Shown here: in pieces, positions 15,107-23,700 of the stretch
Position numbering within the stretch: position 1 is the first letter of the stretch
How the letters are laid out: each line of letters begins with the position of its first letter
Program-made: the position numbers and the translations under genes
The notes under the pieces: generated by a model
Databases searched by the model: none
What the model was told of the DNA's origin: nothing
What the model saw: only the letters and a program-made list of their open reading frames with translations
DNA from: Nonomuraea spiralis
Lineage (GTDB): Bacteria > Actinomycetota > Actinomycetes > Streptosporangiales > Streptosporangiaceae
Assembly: GCF_014648435.1 (NCBI RefSeq)
Contig: NZ_BMRC01000013.1
Location: 1 to 64,000 of the forward strand
Length of the DNA: 64,000 bases
Direction: 5' to 3'

Positions 15107-16225
15107 TCAGGGAACCGGACAGGGCAGCACGGTGGCCCCGGACGCGGCCCGGTAGCACAGCGCGCCCGGGCAGAGCACCTTGACCACCGGTCCGTCGCCG
15201 TCCGCCCGTACGGCGACGGGCTCGTGCCCGAACCGGCGCGCGGCGATCTCCGGCCAGCCGGACGGGCGCAGCCCGCTCACCTCGTCGACCAGCCGGGGAT
15301 CGGCGTCGACGGCCAGGCGCTCCAGATAGGCGGCGTAGTCGGCCTCCCGCTGCCACACGGCGAACCGGCGCAGGCAGTCGGGCAGCTCCAGCGTGCTCCA
15401 CGGCTGGGCCTTGGCCGCCATCGCGCGCAGGAACGCCTCGCACACGGCCTGCCTCACCGTACGGCCGGCCGCCGCGGCCATCGTCGCGCCCTCGCCGCCG
15501 ACGGTCACCAGGGCGACCCGGAGATCGGGCACCGACAACACGAACGCCGACATCCGCAGCCCGAGCCCCGAGGCCGCGGCCGTCACACCGGCCGGCAGCA
15601 GGCGGCCGAGCGCGGCCGAGACCCGCAGCAGCGGTTCGCGCGGCTCGGCCCACCAGCGGGCGACCACGTCGTGGGCGACCACCTCGGCGATCGCCTCCGG
15701 CACGCCGCTGTCCACCACGCCGCTCGTCGCGGGCTCGACCAGGCATTCGTGCCCGCCCGCCCACACGACCTCGGCGGGCAGCCGGTAGCGCCGCCCGCTG
15801 AGCAGGCCGGTGCCGGGCACGTGCAGGCCGAGGCCCGCGGGCGGGTCGGCGACGAAGTCCGACAGTCGCAGCTCCGTCCCCGCCTGTACGGTCCTGTGCC
15901 TGTCTCCGTGCAGCCGGCGCAGGCCGCGCAGGGCGGCCAGCCGGGTCAGGGCCCGCGCCCTGGTCTGGGCCTCGTAGCCGGAGAAGCCGGCGACGATGAC
16001 GGCGAGCTCGTCGGCCGGCGACTCGGCGCAGGCCAGATGAACGGCGCCACCAAGACACTCGGCCATGGGCGCCGCCACGGGCGCCGCCGTCGGCGCGGCC
16101 GTCGGCTCGGTCGTCCCGTGGGTCGCCTCACCGGTCGTCCCGCCGGTCGCCTCAGTGGTCGCCTCGGCGGTCGTCTCGCCGGGCGCCTCCGTCACCGGCC
16201 ACGAGCCCGCGGGCGTGGATGCCAT
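15107..16225 (-). CDS. YcaO-like protein, partly degenerate
   Basis: 372 residues from ATG 16225, with GGAGGAGAAG upstream. After a Thr/Ala/Pro-rich N-terminus of about 55 residues, the YcaO/SagD pattern can be followed: a GFSGYEAQTRARAL segment, LPAEVVW, TSGVVDSGVPEAIAEVVAHD with RWW after it, and a late QAVCEAFLRAM. The final segment ends in PCPVP. YcaO enzymes use ATP to activate amide bonds. Several Glu/Arg positions that bind ATP appear replaced (TRLAAL where SALxEAIER is expected, and AHD where ERD is expected), so catalysis is doubtful. No obvious azole precursor peptide or dehydrogenase is adjacent. Confidence 0.55.
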   Translation of the reverse strand: MASTPAGSWPVTEAPGETTAEATTEATGGTTGEATHGTTEPTAAPTAAPVAAPMAECLGGAVHLACAESPADELAVIVAGFSGYEAQTRARALTRLAALRGLRRLHGDRHRTVQAGTELRLSDFVADPPAGLGLHVPGTGLLSGRRYRLPAEVVWAGGHECLVEPATSGVVDSGVPEAIAEVVAHDVVARWWAEPREPLLRVSAALGRLLPAGVTAAASGLGLRMSAFVLSVPDLRVALVTVGGEGATMAAAAGRTVRQAVCEAFLRAMAAKAQPWSTLELPDCLRRFAVWQREADYAAYLERLAVDADPRLVDEVSGLRPSGWPEIAARRFGHEPVAVRADGDGPVVKVLCPGALCYRAASGATVLPCPVP

Positions 16226-16334
16226 CGCTTCTCCTCCGGAGCGCGACGGCCGTCGGAGCCGCCGCACACCCAGTACACGCGCAGCTCAGCGGGCCCGTCA
16301 ACGATCCGGACGCCATCCCGCAATCCGGGAGAAA

Positions 16335-16370
16335 CGTCAGCAAGCTGCCACGCCCACCAGCTTGCTGACG
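16335..16370. promoter_or_regulatory. Putative operator, perfect 13-bp inverted repeat (site C)
   Basis: CGTCAGCAAGCTG (16335-16347), ten bases, then the exact reverse complement CAGCTTGCTGACG (16358-16370). It lies between the divergent YcaO-like and aryl-CoA ligase genes. It is the best copy of the three-site family. Confidence 0.75.
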
Positions 16371-16454
16371 CCGCCGGACCCCCTGCGGACGCCCCCCGCC
16401 CGGCACCGTGGAAGGCGGAACCAGCCCACGAGCGGAGCAGCGAGAAGGCATGCC

Positions 16455-17957
16455 ATGGACTCTTTCAACATCGCCGGACGATTCCTCGACCAGGCCGACG
16501 GCGCCAGGACCGCGCTGCTCACCCGCGAGGGCCGCGTGGACTACGCGACGCTGCGCGCCCTGGCCGCCCGCGCCGGCAACGCGCTGCGCGAGCTCGGCGT
16601 ACGCCGCGGCGACCGGGTGCTCATCGCCGCCGACGACAGCGTCGAGTCGGTCGCCACCTGGTACGGCGCCCAGAAGATCGGCGCCGTCACCGCCGAGGTC
16701 TACACGTTCCTGCGGCCCAAGGACTACCGCTACTTCGCCGGCTACGCCCGTCCCCGGCTGGTGGTCGCGGGGCCGTCCGCGCTGGAGAGCCTGCGCGCGG
16801 CGGGGCTGACCGGGATGCTCGTGACCGGTGTGCCACGCCACCTGCTGCGCCCCGGGGAGCACCACTTCGACACCCTGGTCGCCGCGCAGGACGCCCGGCT
16901 GGACCCGGTGCCGGTCGCGGCGGGGGACGTGGCGCTGTGGAAGTTCACCACCGGCAGCACCGGCGCGCCGCGCGCCTGCGTGCTGCCCGCCAGGAGCCCG
17001 CACGTCAGCTTCGACTCCTACGCCCGGGGCGTGCTGGACCTGCGTCCGGACGACGTGGTCCTGCCCGTGCCCAAGCTGTTCTTCGGCTACGCCCGCGACC
17101 TGACCGCCCTGTTCCCCTTCGGCGTCGGCGCGGCCGGCGTGATCTTCCCCGAGCGCAGCCGGGTCGAGACGATCTTCGAGCTGATCGCCGAGCACCGGCC
17201 CACGGTCCTGGTGAACGTGCCCACCATGATGAGCGCCATGCTCGCCCACCCCGACGCCGGCCGGCAGGACCTGAGCTGCCTGCGGCTGTGCACGTCGGCG
17301 GGCGAGGCGCTGCCGCCGGAACTGCACCGCCGCTGGAGCGACACCTTCGGCGTGGAGGTCGTGGACGGGCTCGGCTCCTCCGAGGCGTACCACATCTTCC
17401 TGTCCAACCGGCCGGGACGGGTACGGCCGGGCACGCTCGGCCAGGTCGTCCCCGGCTACCGCGCCCGGGTCGTGGACCCCGAGGGGCGCGACGTCCCCGA
17501 CGGCGGGACCGGGCGGCTGGAGGTCAGCGGCGACGCGGTCGCGCTGGAGTACTGGCAGGACCCGGACAAGACGGCCGCCACGTTCGTGGGCGGGCGGACC
17601 GTGCGCTCGGGCGACCTGGTGACCAGGGACGCCGACGGCTACTTCCGCTACCAGGGGCGGGCCGACGACATGCTCAAGGTGGGCGGCTCCTGGGTGGCGC
17701 CCGCCGAGATCGAGAACTGCCTGCGCGAGCACCCGGCCGTCGTGGAGTGCGCGGTGGTCGGGTACGAGTTGCGGGGGCTGACCCGGCCGCACGCGTACGT
17801 GGTGGCCGCGAGCGCGGTCGAGGCCGGTGAGCTGAAGGCGTTCGTACGGGCCCGGCTGGCGGCCCAGAAGTTCCCCCGGAAGATCACGTTCGTGCCGCGC
17901 CTGCCGCAGACGGCGTCGGGCAAGGTGGACCGGCGCGCGCTGGAGGCCGGGGTGTGA
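16455..17957 (+). CDS. Aryl-CoA ligase, benzoate-CoA ligase family
   Basis: 500 residues from ATG 16455, with GAGAAGG upstream. ANL-superfamily motifs: FTTGSTGAPRAC (P-loop, with Arg-Ala where Lys-Gly is usual), GLGSSEAYHIF, RSGDLV and QTASGKVDRRAL with the late catalytic Lys. Overall it resembles benzoate-CoA ligases. It would activate an aromatic acid as adenylate and then thioester, for attachment to the enediyne core or for further oxidation. Candidate acids are aminobenzoate or hydroxybenzoate types linked to the PhzD-like enzyme; this is not proven. Confidence 0.82.
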   Translation: MDSFNIAGRFLDQADGARTALLTREGRVDYATLRALAARAGNALRELGVRRGDRVLIAADDSVESVATWYGAQKIGAVTAEVYTFLRPKDYRYFAGYARPRLVVAGPSALESLRAAGLTGMLVTGVPRHLLRPGEHHFDTLVAAQDARLDPVPVAAGDVALWKFTTGSTGAPRACVLPARSPHVSFDSYARGVLDLRPDDVVLPVPKLFFGYARDLTALFPFGVGAAGVIFPERSRVETIFELIAEHRPTVLVNVPTMMSAMLAHPDAGRQDLSCLRLCTSAGEALPPELHRRWSDTFGVEVVDGLGSSEAYHIFLSNRPGRVRPGTLGQVVPGYRARVVDPEGRDVPDGGTGRLEVSGDAVALEYWQDPDKTAATFVGGRTVRSGDLVTRDADGYFRYQGRADDMLKVGGSWVAPAEIENCLREHPAVVECAVVGYELRGLTRPHAYVVAASAVEAGELKAFVRARLAAQKFPRKITFVPRLPQTASGKVDRRALEAGV

Positions 17958-17960
17958 GGA

Positions 17961-18005
17961 GCGGGCGCGCCCGGGACTGGGGGAGTTCCGGACGGGCGCG
18001 CCCGC
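17961..18005. terminator. Hairpin terminator between convergent genes
   Basis: GCGGGCGCGCCCG (17961-17973) pairs perfectly with 17993-18005 around a 19-base loop. It lies between the ligase gene and the convergent DinB-type gene. Confidence 0.75.
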
Positions 18006-18021
18006 GGTACCGGAAGGCCCC

Positions 18022-18825
18022 TCAGACGCCGGCGCGGGCGAACTGGCCGGGCTGCCGCCCCGCCCCCGCCGGGCCGCGGTAGGCCTGCGCGAGGTCCAGC
18101 CAGCGGTCCGCCTCGGCGCCGGTCGCCGTGACCGCCACGTCGGCGCGGTGCCGCCGCCTGGTCACCAGCAGGCAGAAGTCCTCGGCCGGGCCGCTGACCC
18201 GCTGGGCGGAGTCCTCGGGACCGTACGCCCACACCTCGCCGGACGGGCCGGTGATCTCGAAGCGGAACTCCTCGGCCGGCGGGGTCAGCCCGCGCGACAG
18301 GTAGCCGAAGTCCCGGGTGAGCACGGCGAAGACGACCAGGTGCCGGAGCCGGTCGGTCCGCTCCAGCCGGACGCCGAGCGCGTCGGCGACGTCCTGCCCG
18401 TGCGCGAAGGTCTCCATGATGCCCGCGCACGCCAGCACGATCGGCGGCAGCGGGTTGACCAGCCACGGCACGACCTCGCCCGCCGGTACGGCGGCCAGGC
18501 CCGCGTGCACCTCGGCCCGTCCGGCCCGCCACTTGGCCAGCAGCGCGCCGGGCGAGTCGTTCTCGAACGCCTTGAGCGCGGCGTTCACCGCGCCGTCGAA
18601 GTTCTTCTCGGCGCCGGCCGTCATGGCCTTGAAGCCCTCCGCGTCCGTGGCGGCGGCGGTGGCCAGGCGGAAGATGAAGGCCAGGTGGGCGATCTGGTCG
18701 AAGATCGTCCAGCCCGGCGCGGGGGTGGGCAGCTTCCACTGCTGGGCGTCCAGGCCCGACACCAGCGCGTCGAGCTGGTCGCCGTCGGCCGCCAGGTCGT
18801 CGAGCACTACCTCTAGCTCGGTCAC
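18022..18825 (-). CDS. DinB/mycothiol-dependent maleylpyruvate isomerase-like protein (TIGR03084 type)
   Basis: 267 residues from GTG 18825. The N-terminal DinB-type helical bundle shows metal-ligand candidates (PGWTIFDQIAHLAF, and a later FAHGQDVADALG), and a C-terminal domain follows the usual TIGR03084 layout. Family members are thought to bind metal and may act as thiol-dependent transferases or isomerases. It is the last gene of the minus-strand sigma/E8/E9 operon. Its role in enediyne maturation or protection is unknown. Confidence 0.75.
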   Translation of the reverse strand: MTELEVVLDDLAADGDQLDALVSGLDAQQWKLPTPAPGWTIFDQIAHLAFIFRLATAAATDAEGFKAMTAGAEKNFDGAVNAALKAFENDSPGALLAKWRAGRAEVHAGLAAVPAGEVVPWLVNPLPPIVLACAGIMETFAHGQDVADALGVRLERTDRLRHLVVFAVLTRDFGYLSRGLTPPAEEFRFEITGPSGEVWAYGPEDSAQRVSGPAEDFCLLVTRRRHRADVAVTATGAEADRWLDLAQAYRGPAGAGRQPGQFARAGV

Positions 18826-18838
18826 GTCCTCGTTCCTT

Positions 18839-19876
18839 TCAGTCGGCTGTCGATGCGGTCGGTAGAGGGGCGGGGGCGCACCAGGCGCCGGTCCGGCGGG
18901 CGGCGGTCATGGCCGCCCAGGAGGCGGCCTCGACGAGCGCGGCCTCGCCCGGCGTGGCGGCCTGGAACTCGCCGACCACCCGCCGGTCCACCTGGTGGGA
19001 GGCGAGGGCGGTCAGCAGCGCGAGCCGGGCGGCCGGGCGTTGCGCGGGCGGCAGCGCGGCCGTGGCCTCGCCGGCCCAGCCGCGCCCGGGGCCCGGCGGG
19101 ACGCCGTCCCAGCCGGACACCCGTTCGGCGACCAGCTCGCGGACCGGGCCGGGCAGCCGCCGCGCGCCGCCCTCCTCGATCGCCGCCGCGGCCCTGGCGA
19201 ACGCCTCGCCGAGCCGCGGGAGGCCGCCCGTCCAGGCCAGGTCGTCCGGCAGCGGCGCGCCGGGCAGCAGGCCGAGCGAGCCGCCGGGCGGGGCGGGCCG
19301 CCGCGCGGCCGGCCGCATGAGCGCGCCGAACACGCGCAGCGCGGGCCCGCGCGCGCCGCCCGGCAGCTCCGGCGGCAGCGGCGAGTCGCCGAGGAACACG
19401 TTGACCATGCGGTTGAGGTACTGGAAGGTCACCGCGACCGCCGCCAGCTCCACGCCCGCCTCCCCGGCGACCGGCGGCCCGCCGGCCCCCGGGGTCGCGC
19501 TCGCCCTGGCCCAGGCGGCCAGCGGCCGCAGGCGGGGATCGGCCGGGGCCAGCGCCCGCAGCGTCGCGCCGTGCACGTCCACGCAGTACGGGCACGTGTT
19601 GCCCGCCGAGACCTCCATGGCCACCAGTTCCCCGGCCACCCGCCCGGCCGCGCCGGAGGCCAGCAGCGACTCGCGCAGCACCAGCCAGCACGCGGCCAGG
19701 ACGGGCGGCGCGGGTGAGTGCAGCGCCACGGGCGGCGCGAGCATGCCGAAGTCCCGCTCGACCTGCTCGTACACCCGGGCCACCAGGCCGCGGGCGGCGC
19801 CGGGGAGCACCGGGCGGACGTACCGCACCTGGCCGAGCGCGCGCCGCGCCGTCATCCGGCTGAGCAGCCGGCCCAT
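18839..19876 (-). CDS. Carboxymuconolactone decarboxylase/AhpD-like protein
   Basis: 345 residues from ATG 19876. The core signature ELVAMEVSAGNTCPYCVDVHGA carries the CxxC-H redox motif of the AhpD/CMD fold near residue 100, followed by long Ala/Pro/Gly-rich helices. It starts 10 bases after the E9-type gene and precedes the TIGR03084 gene, so all are cotranscribed. A thiol-redox function beside an oxidoreductase that handles a reactive polyene is plausible. Confidence 0.75.
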   Translation of the reverse strand: MGRLLSRMTARRALGQVRYVRPVLPGAARGLVARVYEQVERDFGMLAPPVALHSPAPPVLAACWLVLRESLLASGAAGRVAGELVAMEVSAGNTCPYCVDVHGATLRALAPADPRLRPLAAWARASATPGAGGPPVAGEAGVELAAVAVTFQYLNRMVNVFLGDSPLPPELPGGARGPALRVFGALMRPAARRPAPPGGSLGLLPGAPLPDDLAWTGGLPRLGEAFARAAAAIEEGGARRLPGPVRELVAERVSGWDGVPPGPGRGWAGEATAALPPAQRPAARLALLTALASHQVDRRVVGEFQAATPGEAALVEAASWAAMTAARRTGAWCAPAPLPTASTAD

Positions 19877-19886
19877 CGCCGGCGCC

Positions 19887-21539
19887 CTACCCGCGCAGCG
19901 CGGCGGCGGCCAGCGGCGCGGTGGCGCGGCGCCCGGCGGTGGAACCGTCGGGCGCGGGCGCGCCGTAGGAGACCTCCACGCCGCGCTCCCTGGCGGCCCT
20001 GACGATCCCCGGCACGGCCCGCTCGGCCAGCGCGGAGATGGTCATCGCCGGGTTGACGGTCAGCGCGCCCGGCACGGCCGAGCCGTCCGTGACGAAGATC
20101 CCCGGGTGCCCGCGCAGCTCGTGCCCGTCGTCCAGCGCCGAGGTGTACGGGTCGTCGCCGATCCGGCACGAGGCCAGCGGATGCACCGTGTACGCCCCGA
20201 CCAGGTCGTTCGTCCACGGCGTCACCGTGGCCAGCCCGTCGCGCTCCAGGATCTCCTTGCACTCGGCGTCGGCCATCGCCCAGGCGGCCGAGGTGTTGGC
20301 GGTCGGCTTGTAGGACAGCCGGCCGACGCCCAGCATCTGCTGGGAGACCCGGTCGGCGTTGCCGCGCGCGGGCGGCGGGCCGAACACACCCTCGTTGTCG
20401 TCCTCGATCATCTGGAAGATGATCAGCCAGGACCGCCAGCGCTCCAGCATCTCCTTCTTGCGCAGCCCGAACCACGTCGGGTCCGGCCCGCCGGCCAGCG
20501 CGAGGATGGTCCCGAGGCCGGGCGGGAAGTAGAGCTGCTCCAGCGAGTAGCGGGTGTACTCGGGCAGCGAGCCGTCCAGCCGGTCCCAGTTGGCCACCGT
20601 CGGGCCCTTGCCGATCTGGTTGGCCGCGTACGCCAGGCCCTCGCCCCGCTCCAGGCCCAGCACCTCGCGCACACGCTCCTCGTTCAGCACGGCGGTGTTG
20701 AGCCGCTCGCCGTTGCCGGAGAAGTAGCGGCCCACGGCGTGCGGCATCGCGCCGAGGTCGCCCTCGCTGCGCTGCAGGATGACCGGCGTGGCGGCGGCGC
20801 CGGCGGCCAGCACGACCACCTTGGCCTCGATCGTCCCCTCGCCCTCGGTCAGCCGGTAGTCCTCGCCGTGGACGATCTTGTAGGTCACCCGGTAGGAGCC
20901 GTCGGAGGTCCTGGAGATGCTCTGCACCTCGTGCAGCGGCCTGACCTCGGCGCCGTGGGCGATCGCCGCCGGCAGGTAGTTGGCCAGCAGCGACTGCTTG
21001 GCGTCGAACCGGCAGCCGGCCATCATCCAGTTGCAGTTGACACAGGCCGCGGTGTCCACGGCCGCGGGCACCGGGTTGGCGGTACGGCCGGCGTGCCGGC
21101 AGGCGGCCGCCCACAGGCCACCCGAGTACGACACGTCCTCCCAGCCCTGCTGGGTGATGGAGATCGACTCGGCGACCCGGTCGTACCAGGGGTCGAGGGT
21201 GTCGCGGCTGATCGCGGCCGGCCACATGCGGCGCTTGATGCTGCCGCGGCGCTCGAAGACGAAACGCGGCGCCCGGGGCATGGCCGCGAAGTAGACCACG
21301 CTGCCGCCGCCCACGCAGTTGCCGCCCAGCACGCTCATGCCGTCGCCGACGGTGAAGTCGAAGATGCGGGTGTAGGAGGAGCCCAGCTTGAAGTCGTGCT
21401 CGTACTCGGCCGACTCCAGCCACGGGCCGCGTTCCAGCACGACCACGTCGGCGCCGCCGGCGGCCAGGTGGTAGGCCGGGATCGCGCCGCCGAAGCCGCT
21501 GCCGATCACCAGCACGTCGGTGCGTTCGACGCCGTTCAT
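19887..21539 (-). CDS. GMC-type FAD oxidoreductase, enediyne E9-like
   Basis: 550 residues from ATG 21539. The N-terminal FAD motif VIGSGFGGAIPAYHLA is followed by VVLERGPW, GGNCVGGGSVVYFAAM and a cysteine pair region (ACVNCNWMMAGC). The C-terminus ends in a GMC-like HPLASCRIG and TDGSAVPGALTVNPAMTI. Length and layout match the E9 oxidoreductase conserved in nine-membered enediyne clusters. Its start overlaps the stop of the E8-like gene. Likely role: redox tailoring of the polyene or core, in the cytoplasm. Confidence 0.82.
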   Translation of the reverse strand: MNGVERTDVLVIGSGFGGAIPAYHLAAGGADVVVLERGPWLESAEYEHDFKLGSSYTRIFDFTVGDGMSVLGGNCVGGGSVVYFAAMPRAPRFVFERRGSIKRRMWPAAISRDTLDPWYDRVAESISITQQGWEDVSYSGGLWAAACRHAGRTANPVPAAVDTAACVNCNWMMAGCRFDAKQSLLANYLPAAIAHGAEVRPLHEVQSISRTSDGSYRVTYKIVHGEDYRLTEGEGTIEAKVVVLAAGAAATPVILQRSEGDLGAMPHAVGRYFSGNGERLNTAVLNEERVREVLGLERGEGLAYAANQIGKGPTVANWDRLDGSLPEYTRYSLEQLYFPPGLGTILALAGGPDPTWFGLRKKEMLERWRSWLIIFQMIEDDNEGVFGPPPARGNADRVSQQMLGVGRLSYKPTANTSAAWAMADAECKEILERDGLATVTPWTNDLVGAYTVHPLASCRIGDDPYTSALDDGHELRGHPGIFVTDGSAVPGALTVNPAMTISALAERAVPGIVRAARERGVEVSYGAPAPDGSTAGRRATAPLAAAALRG

Positions 21540-22096
21540 GCGGGGCTCCCTGAAGCTGTCGTGTCCGGGTGGAGGTCGGCGAGGGGACGGCCGTAGGAGT
21601 AGGAGGGGAAACGCCACAGCCCGTCCGCGTCGGGCGGGGCGATGCCCATGGCGGTCAGGCCGGGGTGCCCGGCCTTGAGGGCGTCGACGGTGTGCAGGTG
21701 GGCCGCGGAGTCGTAGGCCATGTAGCAGAACAGCACCAGCAGCACCCACAACGCCTTCTCCGGGTGGCCGGGCGCGGTCAGCGTGCGCACCAGAGCCGCG
21801 CGTTCCTCGAACGGCAGGGCCACGAACTCCGGGACGCCCTCCTCCAGCACGACGCCGTGCTGGTCGGCGTGGGCGCGGGCGTGCTGGTTCAATGAGCGGG
21901 CGTAGTCGTCCAGGCCCTCGCTGACGCCGGTGGCGTCCCATTCCAGCAGCTCGATGGCGCCGGCCGCGACCGCGCCGCCCGTCGGGCTCATGCCCGCCAC
22001 CGCCCGGTCGCCCGGACCGCGTTTCGCCCCGGGCACGATGGTGTCCGCGAGCGCCTCCAACGTCTCCACCCGCGTCTCGTAGAGCAGTGGACCCAT
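21536..22096 (-). CDS. DUF5987-type protein, enediyne E8-like
   Basis: 186 residues from ATG 22096. It begins ETLEALADTIVPGAKRGPGD, a pattern shared with small partner subunits of GMC-type dehydrogenases and with enediyne E8 proteins, and it directly precedes the E9-type gene with a 4-base overlap. It is probably an accessory subunit or partner of that oxidoreductase. No catalytic motif is evident. Confidence 0.72.
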   Translation of the reverse strand: MGPLLYETRVETLEALADTIVPGAKRGPGDRAVAGMSPTGGAVAAGAIELLEWDATGVSEGLDDYARSLNQHARAHADQHGVVLEEGVPEFVALPFEERAALVRTLTAPGHPEKALWVLLVLFCYMAYDSAAHLHTVDALKAGHPGLTAMGIAPPDADGLWRFPSYSYGRPLADLHPDTTASGSPA

Positions 22097-22110
22097 GGGT
22101 ACTCCCTCGT

Positions 22111-22641
22111 TCAGGTCGGCGTTCTGTCGGTACGGTCGGTGGGGCCGGTGCGCGCCAGAGCGGCCCGCAGGGTGGTCAGCGCCCTGACGGTCTGGCTGCG
22201 CACCGTCGAGGACTCGTTGCCCATGACCCGGGCCGTGTCCTCGGCGCTGCGGCCCTCCCAGAACCGGAAGAAGATCGTCGCCCGCTGCCGCGGCCCGAGC
22301 CTGGCCAGCGCGTCCATCAGCACGATGCGCTCGCCCACCAGGTCGTAGGGGTCGAGGGCCGAGACGGCGTCGGGCGGCGCCCCGCTGAGCACCTCCCGGG
22401 ACCAGCGCATCGACCTGCGGTCGCTGATGAGCAGCCGCCGCATGATCTGCCGCGCGTACGCCTCGGCGCGGTCACGCCGGTCGAGGTCGTCCCAGCGCCG
22501 GTGCAGTGCCAGCAGGGTGCGCTGGACGAGGTCGTCGGCCTCGTGCCAGTCGTCGGACAGCCGGTAGGCGACCCGGCGCAGCATAGGTCTGGCCTCCTTC
22601 GCGAAATTCGCGAATTCCTGCCCCCGCGCATCGGCCATCAT
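22111..22641 (-). CDS. ECF sigma factor, SigE family
   Basis: About 176 residues. Region 2 (RVAYRLSDDWHEADDLVQRTLLALHRRW) and region 4 (LGPRQRATIFFRFWEGRSAEDTARVMGNESSTVRSQTVRAL) are both clear. The start is ambiguous: ATG 22641, ATG 22638 or GTG 22647 all follow GGGGGTGAGG closely. It heads the operon containing the E8, E9, CMD and TIGR03084 genes and may direct its transcription. No anti-sigma gene is adjacent. Confidence 0.85.
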   Translation of the reverse strand: MMADARGQEFANFAKEARPMLRRVAYRLSDDWHEADDLVQRTLLALHRRWDDLDRRDRAEAYARQIMRRLLISDRRSMRWSREVLSGAPPDAVSALDPYDLVGERIVLMDALARLGPRQRATIFFRFWEGRSAEDTARVMGNESSTVRSQTVRALTTLRAALARTGPTDRTDRTPT

Positions 22642-22848
22642 CCTCACCCCCGGAACACGGCCTTGCGATTGCCGCTTTCTTCGGCATGCTCAGAATTGAA
22701 TGCGCGGATCGCCGCAACAACCCCTATCGGCCGTCCCCGCGCCCTTATCCACAAAGGCGTCCGCGCCACCCCCTATTCGGCCTCCGCGGACCCCTGTTTT
22801 CCGTGCTCGGGCGCTCTTGGGCCCTTCTCGCGTGCGTACGCTCGCGGC

Positions 22849-23700
22849 GTGAGCGCCTCCGGTGCGGCATTACTGGCGATCAGCGACCTCCACGTCGGGT
22901 TTCCCGAGAACAGGGCGGCCGTCGAGGGGCTGCGCCCGCGCACCGAGGGTGACTGGCTGCTGGTGGCGGGGGACGTGGCCGAGCGGCTGGACGCGTTCGA
23001 GAGCACGTTGCGGCTGCTCGGCGAGCGCTTCGCCAAGGTGATCTGGGCGCCGGGCAACCACGAGCTGTGGACCACGCCGGGCGATCCCGGCCTGCGCGGC
23101 GAGGAACGCTACCGGCGCCTGGTGCAGATCTGCCGGCGCCTCGGCGTGCTCACGCCCGAGGACCCGTACGCGATCTGGACGGGGGAGGGCGGCCCGGCGG
23201 CCGTCGTCCCCCTGTTCCTGCTGTACGACTACAGCTTCCGCCCGTCCGGCACGACCCGGGCGCAGGCCCTCGACCTGGCCCGCGGGCAGGGGGTGGTGTG
23301 CAGGGACGAGTTCCTGCTGCATCCCGAGCCCTATCCCAGCAGGGAGGCGTGGTGCCGGGCGCGGGTGCGCGAGAGCGAGGAACGGCTGGAGTCGATCGAC
23401 CCCGGCCTGCCCACGGTGCTGGTCAACCACTTCCCGCTGCTGCGCGCCCCCACCCGCGTCCTGCGGCACCAGGCGCTGGCGCAGTGGTGCGGCACCGAGC
23501 AGACCGCCGACTGGCACCTGCGGTTCCGCGCCGCCGCGGTCGTCTACGGCCACCTGCACATCCCGGGCACGAGCTGGCACGACGGGGTGCGCTTCGAGGA
23601 GGTCTCGCTCGGCTACCCGCACGAGCGGCGCCCCCACCACCGCGCCGGACGGCTGCTCAGGCAACTGCTGCCGCCACCCCGCCGCGAATGGTCCCGATAA
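22849..23700 (+). CDS. Calcineurin-type metallophosphoesterase
   Basis: 283 residues from GTG 22849. Metal-site motifs appear in the family order: ISDLHVG (DxH), VAGDVAE (GD), WAPGNHELW (GNHE), NHFPLL and VYGHLHIPG (GHxH). It hydrolyses phosphoesters; the substrate cannot be read from the sequence. It is divergent from the sigma factor gene and upstream of the AraC-type gene. Such genes often sit near phosphopantetheinyl transferases in actinomycetes, but a link to the one at 8.9 kb is only a thought. Confidence 0.85.
   Translation: MSASGAALLAISDLHVGFPENRAAVEGLRPRTEGDWLLVAGDVAERLDAFESTLRLLGERFAKVIWAPGNHELWTTPGDPGLRGEERYRRLVQICRRLGVLTPEDPYAIWTGEGGPAAVVPLFLLYDYSFRPSGTTRAQALDLARGQGVVCRDEFLLHPEPYPSREAWCRARVRESEERLESIDPGLPTVLVNHFPLLRAPTRVLRHQALAQWCGTEQTADWHLRFRAAAVVYGHLHIPGTSWHDGVRFEEVSLGYPHERRPHHRAGRLLRQLLPPPRREWSR

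Noticed and set aside
14984..17830. 948-residue plus-strand open frame across the YcaO-like and ligase genes
   Set aside because: It spans two real genes in another frame or strand and has only Arg/Pro/Gly-rich low complexity.
18909..21596. 895-residue plus-strand open frame opposite the CMD and E9-type genes
   Set aside because: Shadow of two well-supported minus-strand genes; composition is not protein-like.
22600..22622. TTCGCGAAATTCGCGAA palindrome as an operator
   Set aside because: It lies inside the sigma factor coding sequence and can be explained by codons for KEAxxFAxF-like residues.
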